Below are positions 28,504-38,488 of a stretch of DNA of 52,865 nt, in pieces; position 1 is the first letter of the stretch; the number at the start of each line of letters is the position of its first letter. The DNA lies in contig JAPLLA010000036.1 in the NCBI GenBank assembly GCA_026387795.1, forward strand, positions 21,405 to 74,269. Direction: 5' to 3'. A model generated the notes under the pieces. The model did no database searches, was not told the DNA's origin, and saw only the letters and a program-made list of their open reading frames with translations. The position numbers and the translations under genes are program-made. The DNA comes from Candidatus Saganbacteria bacterium. GTDB lineage: Bacteria; Margulisbacteria; WOR-1; JAPLLA01.

Positions 28504-31500
28504 ATGAGAAAACCTTTTTATCATTATTTACTGGCACTTTTCATCTGCTGCGCAGCTTGCGGTATGATTTTTCCATATATTGTTTCTGCTATTAATGTGG
28601 TTACGCAACAGCCCGGAACTGCCCAAACTCCCGAAAAAGCTGCTCCCAAAATCCGCAAGCTTGCACTCACTTGGATTACGGCAGCAGAAAGGGGTCAAGA
28701 GCGGGATATTTTAACCGAAGGAGCCAGTACCAATACTTGGGAATCCAGTTCTTCCGATTATTATGATGATGCTGAAGGTACCCGGCATTTTGTAACATAT
28801 GAGGCTAGTAAGAAAACAGTCTGGTCAGCAGCTCCTGCCGGCAGCAAAGTAGATTTGAATTATAACCGCCAGGTCTCGTTCCAAAACATAGTTTTACGCA
28901 ACACCACTCCTCCTACTGTTGCGGGTGCCAATGGTTCTATGCAAATGAACATTTCTCTTCCTGCAGAAATTACAGTAGGCGAACCGTTTGTTATTTCAGG
29001 TAAAGCACAGGGGAATGCTGCTGGGCCGAATCCTTCCAAGGGATCTTTTCAGTTTATAGGTTTAATGCTTAATTCCAGCTTATCATTTAATCCATCCGCG
29101 GAACCAAGCAGTGTTAATTGCGATTTTAAAATCACTTTTACCCCAGAAAGCAGCGGGGAAACAAAAGGGTTTCAAATTGGCAGCTCGTTGGAAGTAAATG
29201 GCCAGCAAGTGGTTTTTAAACAAGGGCCAACGCTTAGATATGTTGCTTCTCTTGAACTGGGAGGATCTCCATATCCCTTTTTAGAAGAAACCGCACAAGG
29301 ACCATCCTGGCCGGATTTTATAAGAAAAGACCATGCTCCCAAAGTTCCTGCGCGCATTACTGCTCCAACTGACAGGGTTTGGCTTGATGTAGGTGCGGCT
29401 TGGTCCAATGTCTTTTTTGAAAGTGATGAGTGGGATAGCATTACTGTAACTTGGATGCCTGTAATAGCGGATCTGGGGATGTGGAAACCTCCTTTGGAAG
29501 AACTCCCAAAAGTTTCTGCTGGTGACCATACTGCAGACTTTGATGCCATTAGAACAGAATATTCTACAGAACTGGATACTTTTAGGGCAATGCTTCAAAA
29601 AGGAAGCCTGACTGCGAATAAGTTGAGTGGAGGAGGAACAGGAGAAGCCAAAGCAGATATTTCGGAACAAATGGCCCAGCAGTGCCGCAAATTTGATAAA
29701 GATATTTTTGACCAGCACGATAAATTAAAACGATTGGAAAAACAGTATTTTGAGAAAGTAGCGGATTACTTTGGGGAGCTTTCAGACGAGAGTAGATTGG
29801 TTCTTCGTGAATATCTGTGGCAAAGGATGAACGATTTTCATAAGGCAACCAATGCTGGTTTGGATGAAATGCGGGAGAAAACTTTCAGCTTTATTGAGGA
29901 TTCAACTTATTTCCGTTACCGCAGGTATTACGAAGCGTATCTTTCCGAACTCCAGCAGCTTATGGGGGTTTGGAACAACTGCAACAAGATGGAAACTACC
30001 AGGCTCGACATGTTGATTAGTACTGCATTGATTGCTAAAGGTATAGGAGACCCGGATTATAATGCTGCTGATCTGCAAGCTTTGCAGACGCAGATGAAAA
30101 ATGTCTACCTGGACGAAGGTTGGATTTACCTGGTACGCGAGCAAGTGATGGCAGAAAACGGGATTGATGCCAGGGACAGTTACGGCGCTGCTCTAAAAGA
30201 AGCCAGACAGAAAAACCTAAAATATCCATGGCATGATGAATTTTTAAAGAGACAATCGCAGGCAGCAATTTACGGTACACAGTATGTCATGGCTGTTTTT
30301 GGGACCATGTGGAGCGCATTTTTGGATGGCTTAGTACATATTATTAATGCTGCCAGTGATTCCGGTCCGCTTTTTGATACTTTACATGAAACTTCCAACA
30401 AACAGATCCAGGAAGTGAATAAGAAGACTTTGGAACGTCTGGCAACAATGGCAATGCTGCGCAACCTTACCCCTGAACAAATTAATCAATTAGGAAGCTC
30501 ATTGCGTGGTGTAGGAGAATCTCCAGTTGATGAAAAACGGATCAAAGACCTGGAAACTGACCGGATGTTTAATGAAGCGATGTCCGGCGGACTCCTCCGT
30601 CTCTACGCTTGTTACCAAACTGAATGGGAAGCAAGGCTTGAAGCAGAATATCGCATGTCTCTTAAGCATGCAAAACTAGTATATGAGGAAATGCGCAAGA
30701 CCCTAAATGTGAAAGAGGGAAGGGAAGAGAGCGGACGTGACCCAACCTTAAAACGGATGATCGATCCAATGGGTTCAATTAAGACCATTGCTGCACAATA
30801 CATTGGCAAGCAGTACGACGCATCGGAAAAATATCTTGCTGAACGCAATGGACAGATCATAGAAATGGAAGGATTGCTGTCCAAGTTTAAGCTGATTGCT
30901 TTTGATTTTGACTACCTGAAAAAACAGCTCCCCATTAATTATCAAATCCATTACTCCCTGGCAGAAAACAACCCGGATTACATGTCCTTTATGCAGCAAT
31001 ACAATGTTATTGCCAGCTACCGCAAAGAAGTGGAACTAAGAAAAACCATGGAGCAGACAGAGGATAGCGAAGAGAAAGCACGGCTGGGTGCTCAAGTAGA
31101 AATGGTAAGACAGCTTCCAGCCAGGGATACAAAGAACAGTTTGGTCCGTATTTTAAAACAACAGTTGGCAGATCGCATTGCAGTTTCTGATTTTGACGGA
31201 ATACTGGCTACTGCCCGTCAGCTGGAAGACCTGGAGCCAGCAGTCAAAGAAGCAGGTCTTGTAAACTGGCTCACGCAAGATCTGGCTTGGGAACATGCCA
31301 AAGAAATTGGGATTAATACTTCAGTTTCACTTGGCAACAATGGTCTCTATGCCGCATTTTTTGCACGCTACTTTGGTCCTGTAGCTGTGCGCAATCAGCC
31401 GATCAAGCTTTCCAATTTCCGCAAAGCACTTTCTACTTGGGACGGATTTAAAGGTTTTCTGGAATTTACCTGGGGTCAGGTCAACCCCTTTGCTTCTATT

Positions 31501-33414
31501 ACTGCAAAAGAGATGAGCAACAAGGATATGGTAAAAGCGATTGCAGGATTGACCCGTGCCGGAGTGGAGCAGATCGAGCAAGATAAGATTAAACAGGGTG
31601 TTCTGGTCGGGTACTTTGGCTTGGACGAAAAATATGCGGACTTTTTGGCTAACTCCATCATTAATATGCAGCAGACACAGTTTGACGACCCAACTTCTAT
31701 TGTAAATACTACCAGCCGGAACTTATTGCGCAAGATTGATGCTTATGTGCCGGACAAGTTGGATGTTCCTGGCTGGCACAAACTAATGGAAGCGCGCAGC
31801 GAAATGCGCGATTACTGGCTGGCAGTAGATTCTCTTAATAAATTGGAGGAGCTAAATTCTGTAGCTTCTATCTCTAAAAAGATTGCAGATGTAGAACTTT
31901 GGTTCAAGCTGGCGCTTTCTCCTCTTAAGACCCAGGAGATTACTTTGGCGCTGCAGTCGCACAATGAAAAAGTGAGTGCTGCAAAAAGCAAAGCAGAAAA
32001 AATGGCTGCGCATGCGGAAATGTTTAGAATGATGCCTTTTGCAGCACTCCAAAAAGCTAAAAAGAAAGGGTACTTAACTCCTCAGCTTGAGGCGCAAATC
32101 GATGCTGCGCGCCGCGAAATGCTCTCCCAGACCCAGCTCGACTTTTTACGCGAACATCCCGACCTTGCGCCATATATTGAACGCTTTATCTATACTGGTT
32201 CAGGAGCGCGCGAGAATTGGCCGGAATATAAAAAGATCGGCAGCGACTTGGACTTTACCATCTTTTTGGGTAAAGGCGTGCCGATTGCCATTAAAGAAAA
32301 GATCAAAACAGCTTTTGACGCGTTTTTTGAAAAGCGCGCCAGGTTTGGCCCTGAAGAGCTTGATATCCACTGTTTTGTGGATGAGAAGCCGCAGCTCAAA
32401 TCTACCGGCCAGGATTTAGACAGCATCATGGCAGTGCTTTCCAAGCCCACAGGAAGTGCTGCTGAAATTGCTGATACCAGGAAGAATATCGAAGTTTTGC
32501 TCCGTGACCTGGGTGATCCGGAACGTTATCTTTCAACCGGTGCTCTCCGCTTTTTGCAGTATCTCAATAAACTGGGTGGGAAAGTAAAGAAGGCTTCCGG
32601 CGATAAGTTGGTTGATGACATGGGATACCAGGCCCAAATCTTTAAGAATGTAAAGTTTGAAGATTGGATGGGTATGGAAATTGTTCTGGATAATCTGAAG
32701 ATGATAGAGCAGCATTCTGGCGGGGACCGCATTAAAGCTTCGGAGTTTGCAGATAAATACGGATTGCGCATACTCTTTGCCCGCATTATCCAAACCAAAA
32801 AAGGATTGGAAATGGTGAACAAGCTTAAGATCGAAGATCTGGAAAAGAACGTTGCCCAAACCGGAGGGATCCACGGCGAGTTTGTGCGGATGGCAGGGGA
32901 GGTGGGGATTTTTTCTCCGCAGCAGATGCTGCTGTTTAAAGAGATGAACTTGAGGAAGCAAGGAAAACCGTTGGGAGAAGTTTTGGCTGAAAGAAACGGC
33001 GGCAAGGTCCTTGCGGATGGTGATCCGGCTCTTAATGCTTTGCTTGAACAGCATATGGCAGAGACCGAAAAGTTTAATTCAGATTCAGTGAAGGAAACCA
33101 TTGCATCCAATTCTTTGCATATGAAAAAGCTGGGAGATGCCATTGTGGCTGCTAAAGATCCACACATCAAAGAAGCATTGCTTTTAAAATACCGTGAGAT
33201 ATTGTTTTCTGTAAGTGAAGTTTGGCGTGCGCTTCCGGACAATGTGCGCAAGAGTGCTATTTCTGCTGAACCTGCTGGCAATGAAATGTTTAAGGCTTTG
33301 GAAGATGTTAGGACCTACGTGAACAACAAGCAGATCGAAGCAGTGAGAAGCTATAACCCATTCCAGAAATTAGGGGGTGTGCCTCAGGACGATCAGCCAA
33401 AGCCAAAAAATTAA
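28504..33414 (+). CDS. Very large exported protein (1636 aa) with C-terminal nucleotidyltransferase-like motif
   Basis: N-terminal signal/TM segment MRKPFYHYLLALFICCAACGMIF; beta-rich then long helical regions; TGSGARENWPEYKKIGSDLDFTIFLGKG and ELDIHCF. Confidence 0.75.
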   Translation: MRKPFYHYLLALFICCAACGMIFPYIVSAINVVTQQPGTAQTPEKAAPKIRKLALTWITAAERGQERDILTEGASTNTWESSSSDYYDDAEGTRHFVTYEASKKTVWSAAPAGSKVDLNYNRQVSFQNIVLRNTTPPTVAGANGSMQMNISLPAEITVGEPFVISGKAQGNAAGPNPSKGSFQFIGLMLNSSLSFNPSAEPSSVNCDFKITFTPESSGETKGFQIGSSLEVNGQQVVFKQGPTLRYVASLELGGSPYPFLEETAQGPSWPDFIRKDHAPKVPARITAPTDRVWLDVGAAWSNVFFESDEWDSITVTWMPVIADLGMWKPPLEELPKVSAGDHTADFDAIRTEYSTELDTFRAMLQKGSLTANKLSGGGTGEAKADISEQMAQQCRKFDKDIFDQHDKLKRLEKQYFEKVADYFGELSDESRLVLREYLWQRMNDFHKATNAGLDEMREKTFSFIEDSTYFRYRRYYEAYLSELQQLMGVWNNCNKMETTRLDMLISTALIAKGIGDPDYNAADLQALQTQMKNVYLDEGWIYLVREQVMAENGIDARDSYGAALKEARQKNLKYPWHDEFLKRQSQAAIYGTQYVMAVFGTMWSAFLDGLVHIINAASDSGPLFDTLHETSNKQIQEVNKKTLERLATMAMLRNLTPEQINQLGSSLRGVGESPVDEKRIKDLETDRMFNEAMSGGLLRLYACYQTEWEARLEAEYRMSLKHAKLVYEEMRKTLNVKEGREESGRDPTLKRMIDPMGSIKTIAAQYIGKQYDASEKYLAERNGQIIEMEGLLSKFKLIAFDFDYLKKQLPINYQIHYSLAENNPDYMSFMQQYNVIASYRKEVELRKTMEQTEDSEEKARLGAQVEMVRQLPARDTKNSLVRILKQQLADRIAVSDFDGILATARQLEDLEPAVKEAGLVNWLTQDLAWEHAKEIGINTSVSLGNNGLYAAFFARYFGPVAVRNQPIKLSNFRKALSTWDGFKGFLEFTWGQVNPFASITAKEMSNKDMVKAIAGLTRAGVEQIEQDKIKQGVLVGYFGLDEKYADFLANSIINMQQTQFDDPTSIVNTTSRNLLRKIDAYVPDKLDVPGWHKLMEARSEMRDYWLAVDSLNKLEELNSVASISKKIADVELWFKLALSPLKTQEITLALQSHNEKVSAAKSKAEKMAAHAEMFRMMPFAALQKAKKKGYLTPQLEAQIDAARREMLSQTQLDFLREHPDLAPYIERFIYTGSGARENWPEYKKIGSDLDFTIFLGKGVPIAIKEKIKTAFDAFFEKRARFGPEELDIHCFVDEKPQLKSTGQDLDSIMAVLSKPTGSAAEIADTRKNIEVLLRDLGDPERYLSTGALRFLQYLNKLGGKVKKASGDKLVDDMGYQAQIFKNVKFEDWMGMEIVLDNLKMIEQHSGGDRIKASEFADKYGLRILFARIIQTKKGLEMVNKLKIEDLEKNVAQTGGIHGEFVRMAGEVGIFSPQQMLLFKEMNLRKQGKPLGEVLAERNGGKVLADGDPALNALLEQHMAETEKFNSDSVKETIASNSLHMKKLGDAIVAAKDPHIKEALLLKYREILFSVSEVWRALPDNVRKSAISAEPAGNEMFKALEDVRTYVNNKQIEAVRSYNPFQKLGGVPQDDQPKPKN

Positions 33415-34667
33415 TGGAACATATTAAACTGTTTAGTAAGTTGCTCCCCACAATAAATTGTGGGGTATCCTTAAAAAGAAATTCCCTAGAATTCATTCTG
33501 GGGATATTTGTTTTTAGCTTTATTGTTCTTCTTTTCTTTTCCCGAGGAGCCTACAGCCTTGATGGCTTTGACTTACACTTCCGCTCCTTTTTTATGAACC
33601 GTGCTTATGAGACAAGAGATGAAGAAAGCTTGGCAGTTGGCGGCTGGCTAAAATATCAAACCCCCTCATATCACAACATGGATTTGAAGTTTGGCTTATA
33701 TACTTCTCAAGGCCTGTTTTTTACTGATCCTGCAAAAGGTGGAGCGGGAATACTAAAACCAGACCAAAGCGGTTACACTGTACTTGGAGAAGCATCTTTA
33801 AATGCAGAGGTTGCAGGCGGTACATTGCATCTCTTCCGCCAGCCGATTCATATCCCGTTTATCAATGTCAAAGATTCACGTATGATCCCGTATCTTTTTG
33901 AGGCATATACGTTTGAAAAGGAAGTTAATGATAGTACTAACTTCCTGGTTTCGTACACTGCCAAAATTAAAAAGTGGACTGATACCGAATTTACCAGCAT
34001 GACTGAAGCAGCTGGCTATAATACTGCCGAAGGGGTTGCGCTATTTGGCATTGATTATGTGCCCAATCAAGAGAATAAATTTCAACTCTGGGAGTATTAT
34101 GGTTTTGATTTTGTAAACATGATCTATTTGCAGTATGACCATAAGTATAAGGTCAAAGAAGATCTGACTTTAACCGGTTCCCTGCAATATATTGACCAGC
34201 GCAGTGTTGGAGGCTCAATAGGAGGTCATTTTCAGACCAATATGATCGGACTGCTTGGAAAAGCCAACTGGCCGGGCTTGGGATTGAAGCTGGGTTATAC
34301 CAATACTTCTTTGGACCGCGATATTTTTCACCTCTGGGGTGGTTTCCCAGGGTTCACCTCGATTATGGACGAGGACAGTAATCTGGCAGGGGAAGAAGCC
34401 CTGGTTTTTGGCTTTAATTATGACTTTAGTCAAATCGGGGTCCAGGGACTAACCATGTTTTCCGATGTTGCTATTGCACATTTGCAAAATAGCGGTTCAA
34501 TGGTAAACCCATTGCAAAGGGGATGGGATGCTACGTTTGATTATAAGTTTGGCAAACAAATAGAAAACTCTTCCTTACGCTTCCGTCTTGCTTCTGTAAA
34601 AGATGCCTTGAATATGGGAGGCCAAAATTATACAGACTGTAGGATCATTCTTAACCACCAGTTCTAA
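33414..34667 (+). CDS. OprD-like outer membrane porin/beta-barrel
   Basis: TAATG overlap with previous gene; beta-strand-rich (FDLHFRSFFMNRAYETRDEESLAVGGWLKYQTPSYHNMDLKFGLYTSQGLF) ending in aromatic F. Confidence 0.75.
   Translation: MEHIKLFSKLLPTINCGVSLKRNSLEFILGIFVFSFIVLLFFSRGAYSLDGFDLHFRSFFMNRAYETRDEESLAVGGWLKYQTPSYHNMDLKFGLYTSQGLFFTDPAKGGAGILKPDQSGYTVLGEASLNAEVAGGTLHLFRQPIHIPFINVKDSRMIPYLFEAYTFEKEVNDSTNFLVSYTAKIKKWTDTEFTSMTEAAGYNTAEGVALFGIDYVPNQENKFQLWEYYGFDFVNMIYLQYDHKYKVKEDLTLTGSLQYIDQRSVGGSIGGHFQTNMIGLLGKANWPGLGLKLGYTNTSLDRDIFHLWGGFPGFTSIMDEDSNLAGEEALVFGFNYDFSQIGVQGLTMFSDVAIAHLQNSGSMVNPLQRGWDATFDYKFGKQIENSSLRFRLASVKDALNMGGQNYTDCRIILNHQF
33446..33465. repeat. Perfect inverted repeat CCCCACAAT-AA-ATTGTGGGG in the 5' coding region
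   Basis: Read directly; RNA form could be 8-bp stem with 4-nt loop, 32 nt inside the porin ORF. Confidence 0.7.
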
Positions 34668-34714
34668 TTGCAGCTTCTGTTTAATGGTCTTATAATGTGG
34701 GGGTGAAGAGGAGC

Positions 34715-34747
34715 ATGGCCATGCAGCAGGTGTTTAATGAGACATAA
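34715..34747 (+). CDS. 10-codon candidate leader ORF (MAMQQVFNET)
   Basis: Preceded by GAAGAGGAG; stop overlaps the start of the phosphatase ORF in another frame. Confidence 0.3.
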   Translation: MAMQQVFNET

Positions 34748-35351
34748 ACTTTCATTGGTGTTTTTGATTTTGTTTTTGGCAATTCTTCCTGTTTTTGCAG
34801 CCAACAGTACCTTAAAAGTTAAAGTCTATCCTGCCGGTGAGGTCAAAGGTTCGGGTCCCTTACCTTATAACTATCGTGTTATCAATAACTGGCTCCACGT
34901 TGGCGGACATCCTTTTAATCCCGCCAATGAATTTGGCAATACCGATGCGCAAATCAGGAAAATTTTGGCATATTTAAAATCCAAAGGCGTGGTTACGGTT
35001 ATTGATTTATGTGACAGCAAGCAGGTTGAAGGCCGCTACCAAAAACTGCTTAAAGAAGCAGGGCTTAAGAAATATGCAGTGCCTATGACAGCAGATAAAC
35101 TTCCTACCAAAAAAGAATGGGCCAATATTAAGTCTAAGATTCGAACGCCAGTATACATACATTGCAAATGGGGGGCAGACCGTTCTGGTGCTGTGCTTGC
35201 CCGTTATTTGGTAGAAGACAAAGGGTATTTCCCTGAAGAGGCCTATGGAGCTGTGATTTCCGGGGGAAGTTGTGCCGGGGCCTTGGGAGGACTTAAGCAA
35301 GCTTGGGCATACCGTAAATTGAAAAAATTTATTTATGAAGGAGTAAAATAA
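34737..35351 (+). CDS. Exported dual-specificity / tyrosine phosphatase-like protein
   Basis: Signal peptide; HCKWGADRSG (CX5R) P-loop. Confidence 0.85.
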   Translation: MRHKLSLVFLILFLAILPVFAANSTLKVKVYPAGEVKGSGPLPYNYRVINNWLHVGGHPFNPANEFGNTDAQIRKILAYLKSKGVVTVIDLCDSKQVEGRYQKLLKEAGLKKYAVPMTADKLPTKKEWANIKSKIRTPVYIHCKWGADRSGAVLARYLVEDKGYFPEEAYGAVISGGSCAGALGGLKQAWAYRKLKKFIYEGVK

Positions 35352-35393
35352 GGGCCAGTCTGTTGTATAATATAAAAAACGGAGGGAAAAGTA

Positions 35394-36383
35394 GTGGCAG
35401 AGCCGACCGTAAAGGTTTTTAATTATAGCGAAACCAGTTCAACGGAAAATGAGATTACATCTTATGAATGCGTCAACTATAAAAGCCTGCCTGGCATCAC
35501 CTGGATCGATATTAAAGATGTGGGGACCCAGGAATCCATAGAAAAAATCTGCGAATGCTACCAGCTCCACCAATTGGTGCGCGAGAGCTTGATTGAGCAC
35601 GATAAACGCCCCAAGATCGAAGACCACGGCGATTATCTTTTTATTGTTATTGATACGTTGGTTTTTTCGGAAGAAAAAGAGGTCCTGGTAATTGAACCGG
35701 TTTACATTGTAATAGGAGCAAATTATGTTATTACAGTTAGGGACAGTGGCATTGCAGACACTATCCTTGACCCGGTTAAAAAAAGGATCAGGGGAGAAGG
35801 GTCCAGGCTTCGAAAATCGGGCGCAGACTACTTGGCTTACCGGATTATTGATGCCTTGGTGGATTATTATTTTAAGCTTCTGGAAAAATATGGCGAAAGC
35901 GTAGAAATGGTTGAATGGGAAATTTTTAACCACGATGAAAAAGATTTTCTGTTACACATACAAAAGCTCAGAAAAGACCTCTTGTTTATGCGCGAATCTA
36001 TTTGGCCGCTTAGGGAAGTGCTCAATTCTTTGCAAAGGGGAGAGTCGCGCTTAATTAATCCGGAGACCAGGGTTTATATGCGCGATGTTTACGACCACAC
36101 TGTGCAGATCATGGAAACCTTGGAAACCAACCGCGACGTGATCTCTTCCATGCTCGAAATTTATTTTTCTACTATCAATAGTAAGCTTAACGAGACGATG
36201 AAGGTTTTGACTATTATTTCCACTATTTTTATCCCTCTTACTTTTATCTCCAGCATTTACGGAATGAATTTTCATTACATGCCTGAACTGAATTGGAAGT
36301 ATGGCTATTTAACGGTGTGGGGATTGATGGTGGGGGTGGTTGTAATCATGCTTAGTTACTTTAAAAGAAAACGCTGGTTTTAG
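35394..36383 (+). CDS. CorA-family divalent cation transporter
   Basis: C-terminal FIPLTFISSIYGMNFHYMPELNWKYGY with GMN motif, two TM; GTG start with GGAGG. Confidence 0.93.
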   Translation: MAEPTVKVFNYSETSSTENEITSYECVNYKSLPGITWIDIKDVGTQESIEKICECYQLHQLVRESLIEHDKRPKIEDHGDYLFIVIDTLVFSEEKEVLVIEPVYIVIGANYVITVRDSGIADTILDPVKKRIRGEGSRLRKSGADYLAYRIIDALVDYYFKLLEKYGESVEMVEWEIFNHDEKDFLLHIQKLRKDLLFMRESIWPLREVLNSLQRGESRLINPETRVYMRDVYDHTVQIMETLETNRDVISSMLEIYFSTINSKLNETMKVLTIISTIFIPLTFISSIYGMNFHYMPELNWKYGYLTVWGLMVGVVVIMLSYFKRKRWF

Positions 36384-36400
36384 CCAGGAGGTGAAACAAT

Positions 36401-36649
36401 ATGACAAAGTTAGATGTGAAAGCTTTTGGTTTGGCGTTTGGGATTATATGGGGTGGGGCCATGTTTCTAATGGGAGTGATTGATATCTTTACTGCTTGGG
36501 GAGATGGGTTTGGGTTAATTATGTCTACAGTTTATTTGGGCTATACCCCGACGCTGGTAGGAAGCATCATTGGCGGGATTTGGGGTTTTTGTGATGCTGG
36601 GATTGGTGGGGTTGTGTTTGCTTGGTTATACAATAAGCTGGCGAAGTAG
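36401..36649 (+). CDS. Small membrane protein ('bacteriophage holin'-annotated type)
   Basis: Two hydrophobic segments, Gly-rich; AGGAGG SD. Confidence 0.55.
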   Translation: MTKLDVKAFGLAFGIIWGGAMFLMGVIDIFTAWGDGFGLIMSTVYLGYTPTLVGSIIGGIWGFCDAGIGGVVFAWLYNKLAK

Positions 36650-36657
36650 AGCTTATT

Positions 36658-37293
36658 TTACAGATTTTTGAAAGGGATCCGCACTTCCTGTGGCCCTGCA
36701 GAGTAGGGTGCAACTTCATAGGGGTCATAGAAGAGAATTATTTCCGTATCTGTGACTGCAAACTTTGATAAATCGTGTGTCCCTTCTTCTATCCACTGGT
36801 CATCTGCAATCTGCCTGGTTTTTAAATCTTTTACGATTAGAGGATAAAGCCTTAAAGGGTAGGTGGGATCATCATTAAAAAAACTATTTAAGTTAAGCTG
36901 TTCTCCGGTTTTCATGTTGAAAGTTTTGGTAAGAGTACGGGTCATTGGATGTGCGCCGCCTGTGAAGCTAAAAACCGTAAATACAAAGCTTTTAATATCT
37001 CCTCTTAGGTATTCCACGTAATCAATTTCCAGGTCATATTTCCAGTCCGGATTTGGGGAGACTTCCGGTATAGAGGCTTTAAAATCAGTAATTTCTTTTT
37101 GGGCCATTTGTGAAAAAATTGCATCAATACTTGGAATTTGGGTGATTGGGTATTTAATGGAAATAGAAATGTTTTTGTTGGTTTCTTTGATCTGCCTTAC
37201 TTTTGCTTCCCCGGGGATAAAAATCCAGCATACGGCTGCGAAGAGGAGGGAGAAAACGATTATTCCAACCAGGAGCAGGAGCTTATTTTTCAT
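36658..37293 (-). CDS. DUF3298/RsiV-like exported protein
   Basis: N-terminal TM; FSFTGGAHPMTRTLTKTFNMKTGEQLNLNSFF; EIILFYDPYEVAPYSAGPQEVRIPF. Confidence 0.83.
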   Translation of the reverse strand: MKNKLLLLVGIIVFSLLFAAVCWIFIPGEAKVRQIKETNKNISISIKYPITQIPSIDAIFSQMAQKEITDFKASIPEVSPNPDWKYDLEIDYVEYLRGDIKSFVFTVFSFTGGAHPMTRTLTKTFNMKTGEQLNLNSFFNDDPTYPLRLYPLIVKDLKTRQIADDQWIEEGTHDLSKFAVTDTEIILFYDPYEVAPYSAGPQEVRIPFKNL

Positions 37294-37340
37294 GCCAATA
37301 GTTTAGCATATTTAAAATTATAAGGCGATTTGGTGGTAAT

Positions 37341-37455
37341 GCATTTCTGCTGTCGCTAATTTCGTCACCTCGCCGAAAAATCCGACAGTTTTTATCTTTA
37401 TTCCCTCGAGAAGGTGACTAAAAAAGCAGGAAAGAGGATTGCTCATGTAGCATGC
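37341..37455 (+). repeat. Dispersed repeat copy C (upstream of RhuM-Fic)
   Basis: GCATTTCTGCTGTCGCTAATTTCGTCACCTCGCCGAAAAATCCGACA ... GATTGCTCATGTAGCATGC. Confidence 0.7.
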
Positions 37456-38421
37456 ATGAAGAAGAAGCCTAATAATAAGGTGGTTGTTTATCAGGGGCCT
37501 TCTGGAGCACTTGAGCTTAAGGCAGACAATGAGCATGCGACTATTTGGGCAACGCAAGCACAACTCGTAAAACTTTATAATGTTGATCAATCGGTTGTTT
37601 CAAGACATATATATAATATTTTTAAAGATGGTGAGGTAAACAAAAAAAGCAATATGCAAAAAATGCATATTGCAAATTCAGATAAACCAGTTTTTTCTTA
37701 CTCTTTGGATATTATATTGGCAGTTGGTTATCGCACTAATTCTGCACGTGCTATAGCCTTTCGCCAGTGGGCAACAAGAGTCCTTCGTGACCATATTCTA
37801 AATGGGTACACCATCAATCGTAAGCGCATTGCTAGAAACTACAATTCGTTTATGAATGCAGTAGAAAGCGTCCGCGCGCTTCTTCCTCCGGCCTCCCAAG
37901 TAGACACGTCAAGCATTTTAGATCTTATCAGCGTCTTTGCTGATACCTGGGTTTCACTTGGTGCTTACGATCGGGGGAGTTTTAGCAGGGGGAAAATAAC
38001 CAAGAAGAAGGTGGTGCTTGCTGCGAGTGAGCTTGTGTCAGGTATCGCGGAGTTAAAAGCAGCGTTGCAAAAGAATGGCGAAGCAAGCGATCTTTTTGCC
38101 TTGGAACGGAAGGGTGGTTCTTTGGAGGGAATTGTTGGCAGTGTTATGCAGACTTTTGACGGAAAAGATTTATATCCCAGTATAGAAGAGAAAGCAGCAC
38201 ATTTACTTTATTTTGTGGTCAAGAACCATCCTTTTGCAGATGGGAATAAAAGAAGCGGTGCATTTGCTTTTGTTTGGTTTTTGCGGCGCACAGGATTACT
38301 GGACATTGAAAAGATGACTCCTTCTGCGCTAACAGCTTTAACCCTTCTTATTGCTGAAAGTAATCCTAAAGATAAAGAGAAGATGACAGGACTAATAAAG
38401 ATGCTTTTAAGTTCCGTGTAA
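37456..38421 (+). CDS. RhuM-family protein with C-terminal Fic domain
   Basis: RhuM-like N-terminus (ATQAQLVKLYNVDQSVVSRHIYNIFKDGE...RQWATRVLRDHILNGYTINRKR) and HPFADGNKRSGAF Fic motif; GTG at 37414 lies in a repeat, ATG 37456 preferred. Confidence 0.9.
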   Translation: MKKKPNNKVVVYQGPSGALELKADNEHATIWATQAQLVKLYNVDQSVVSRHIYNIFKDGEVNKKSNMQKMHIANSDKPVFSYSLDIILAVGYRTNSARAIAFRQWATRVLRDHILNGYTINRKRIARNYNSFMNAVESVRALLPPASQVDTSSILDLISVFADTWVSLGAYDRGSFSRGKITKKKVVLAASELVSGIAELKAALQKNGEASDLFALERKGGSLEGIVGSVMQTFDGKDLYPSIEEKAAHLLYFVVKNHPFADGNKRSGAFAFVWFLRRTGLLDIEKMTPSALTALTLLIAESNPKDKEKMTGLIKMLLSSV

Positions 38422-38488
38422 TTCCTTAAAATGGTAAGCAGCCTTTTATAGCCTTAATAATCCATGATAATGTTATAATATCTCTCAA

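Noticed and set aside
36401-36649. Prophage holin
   Set aside because: No lysis or phage structural genes nearby; this small membrane family is usually chromosomal despite the name.
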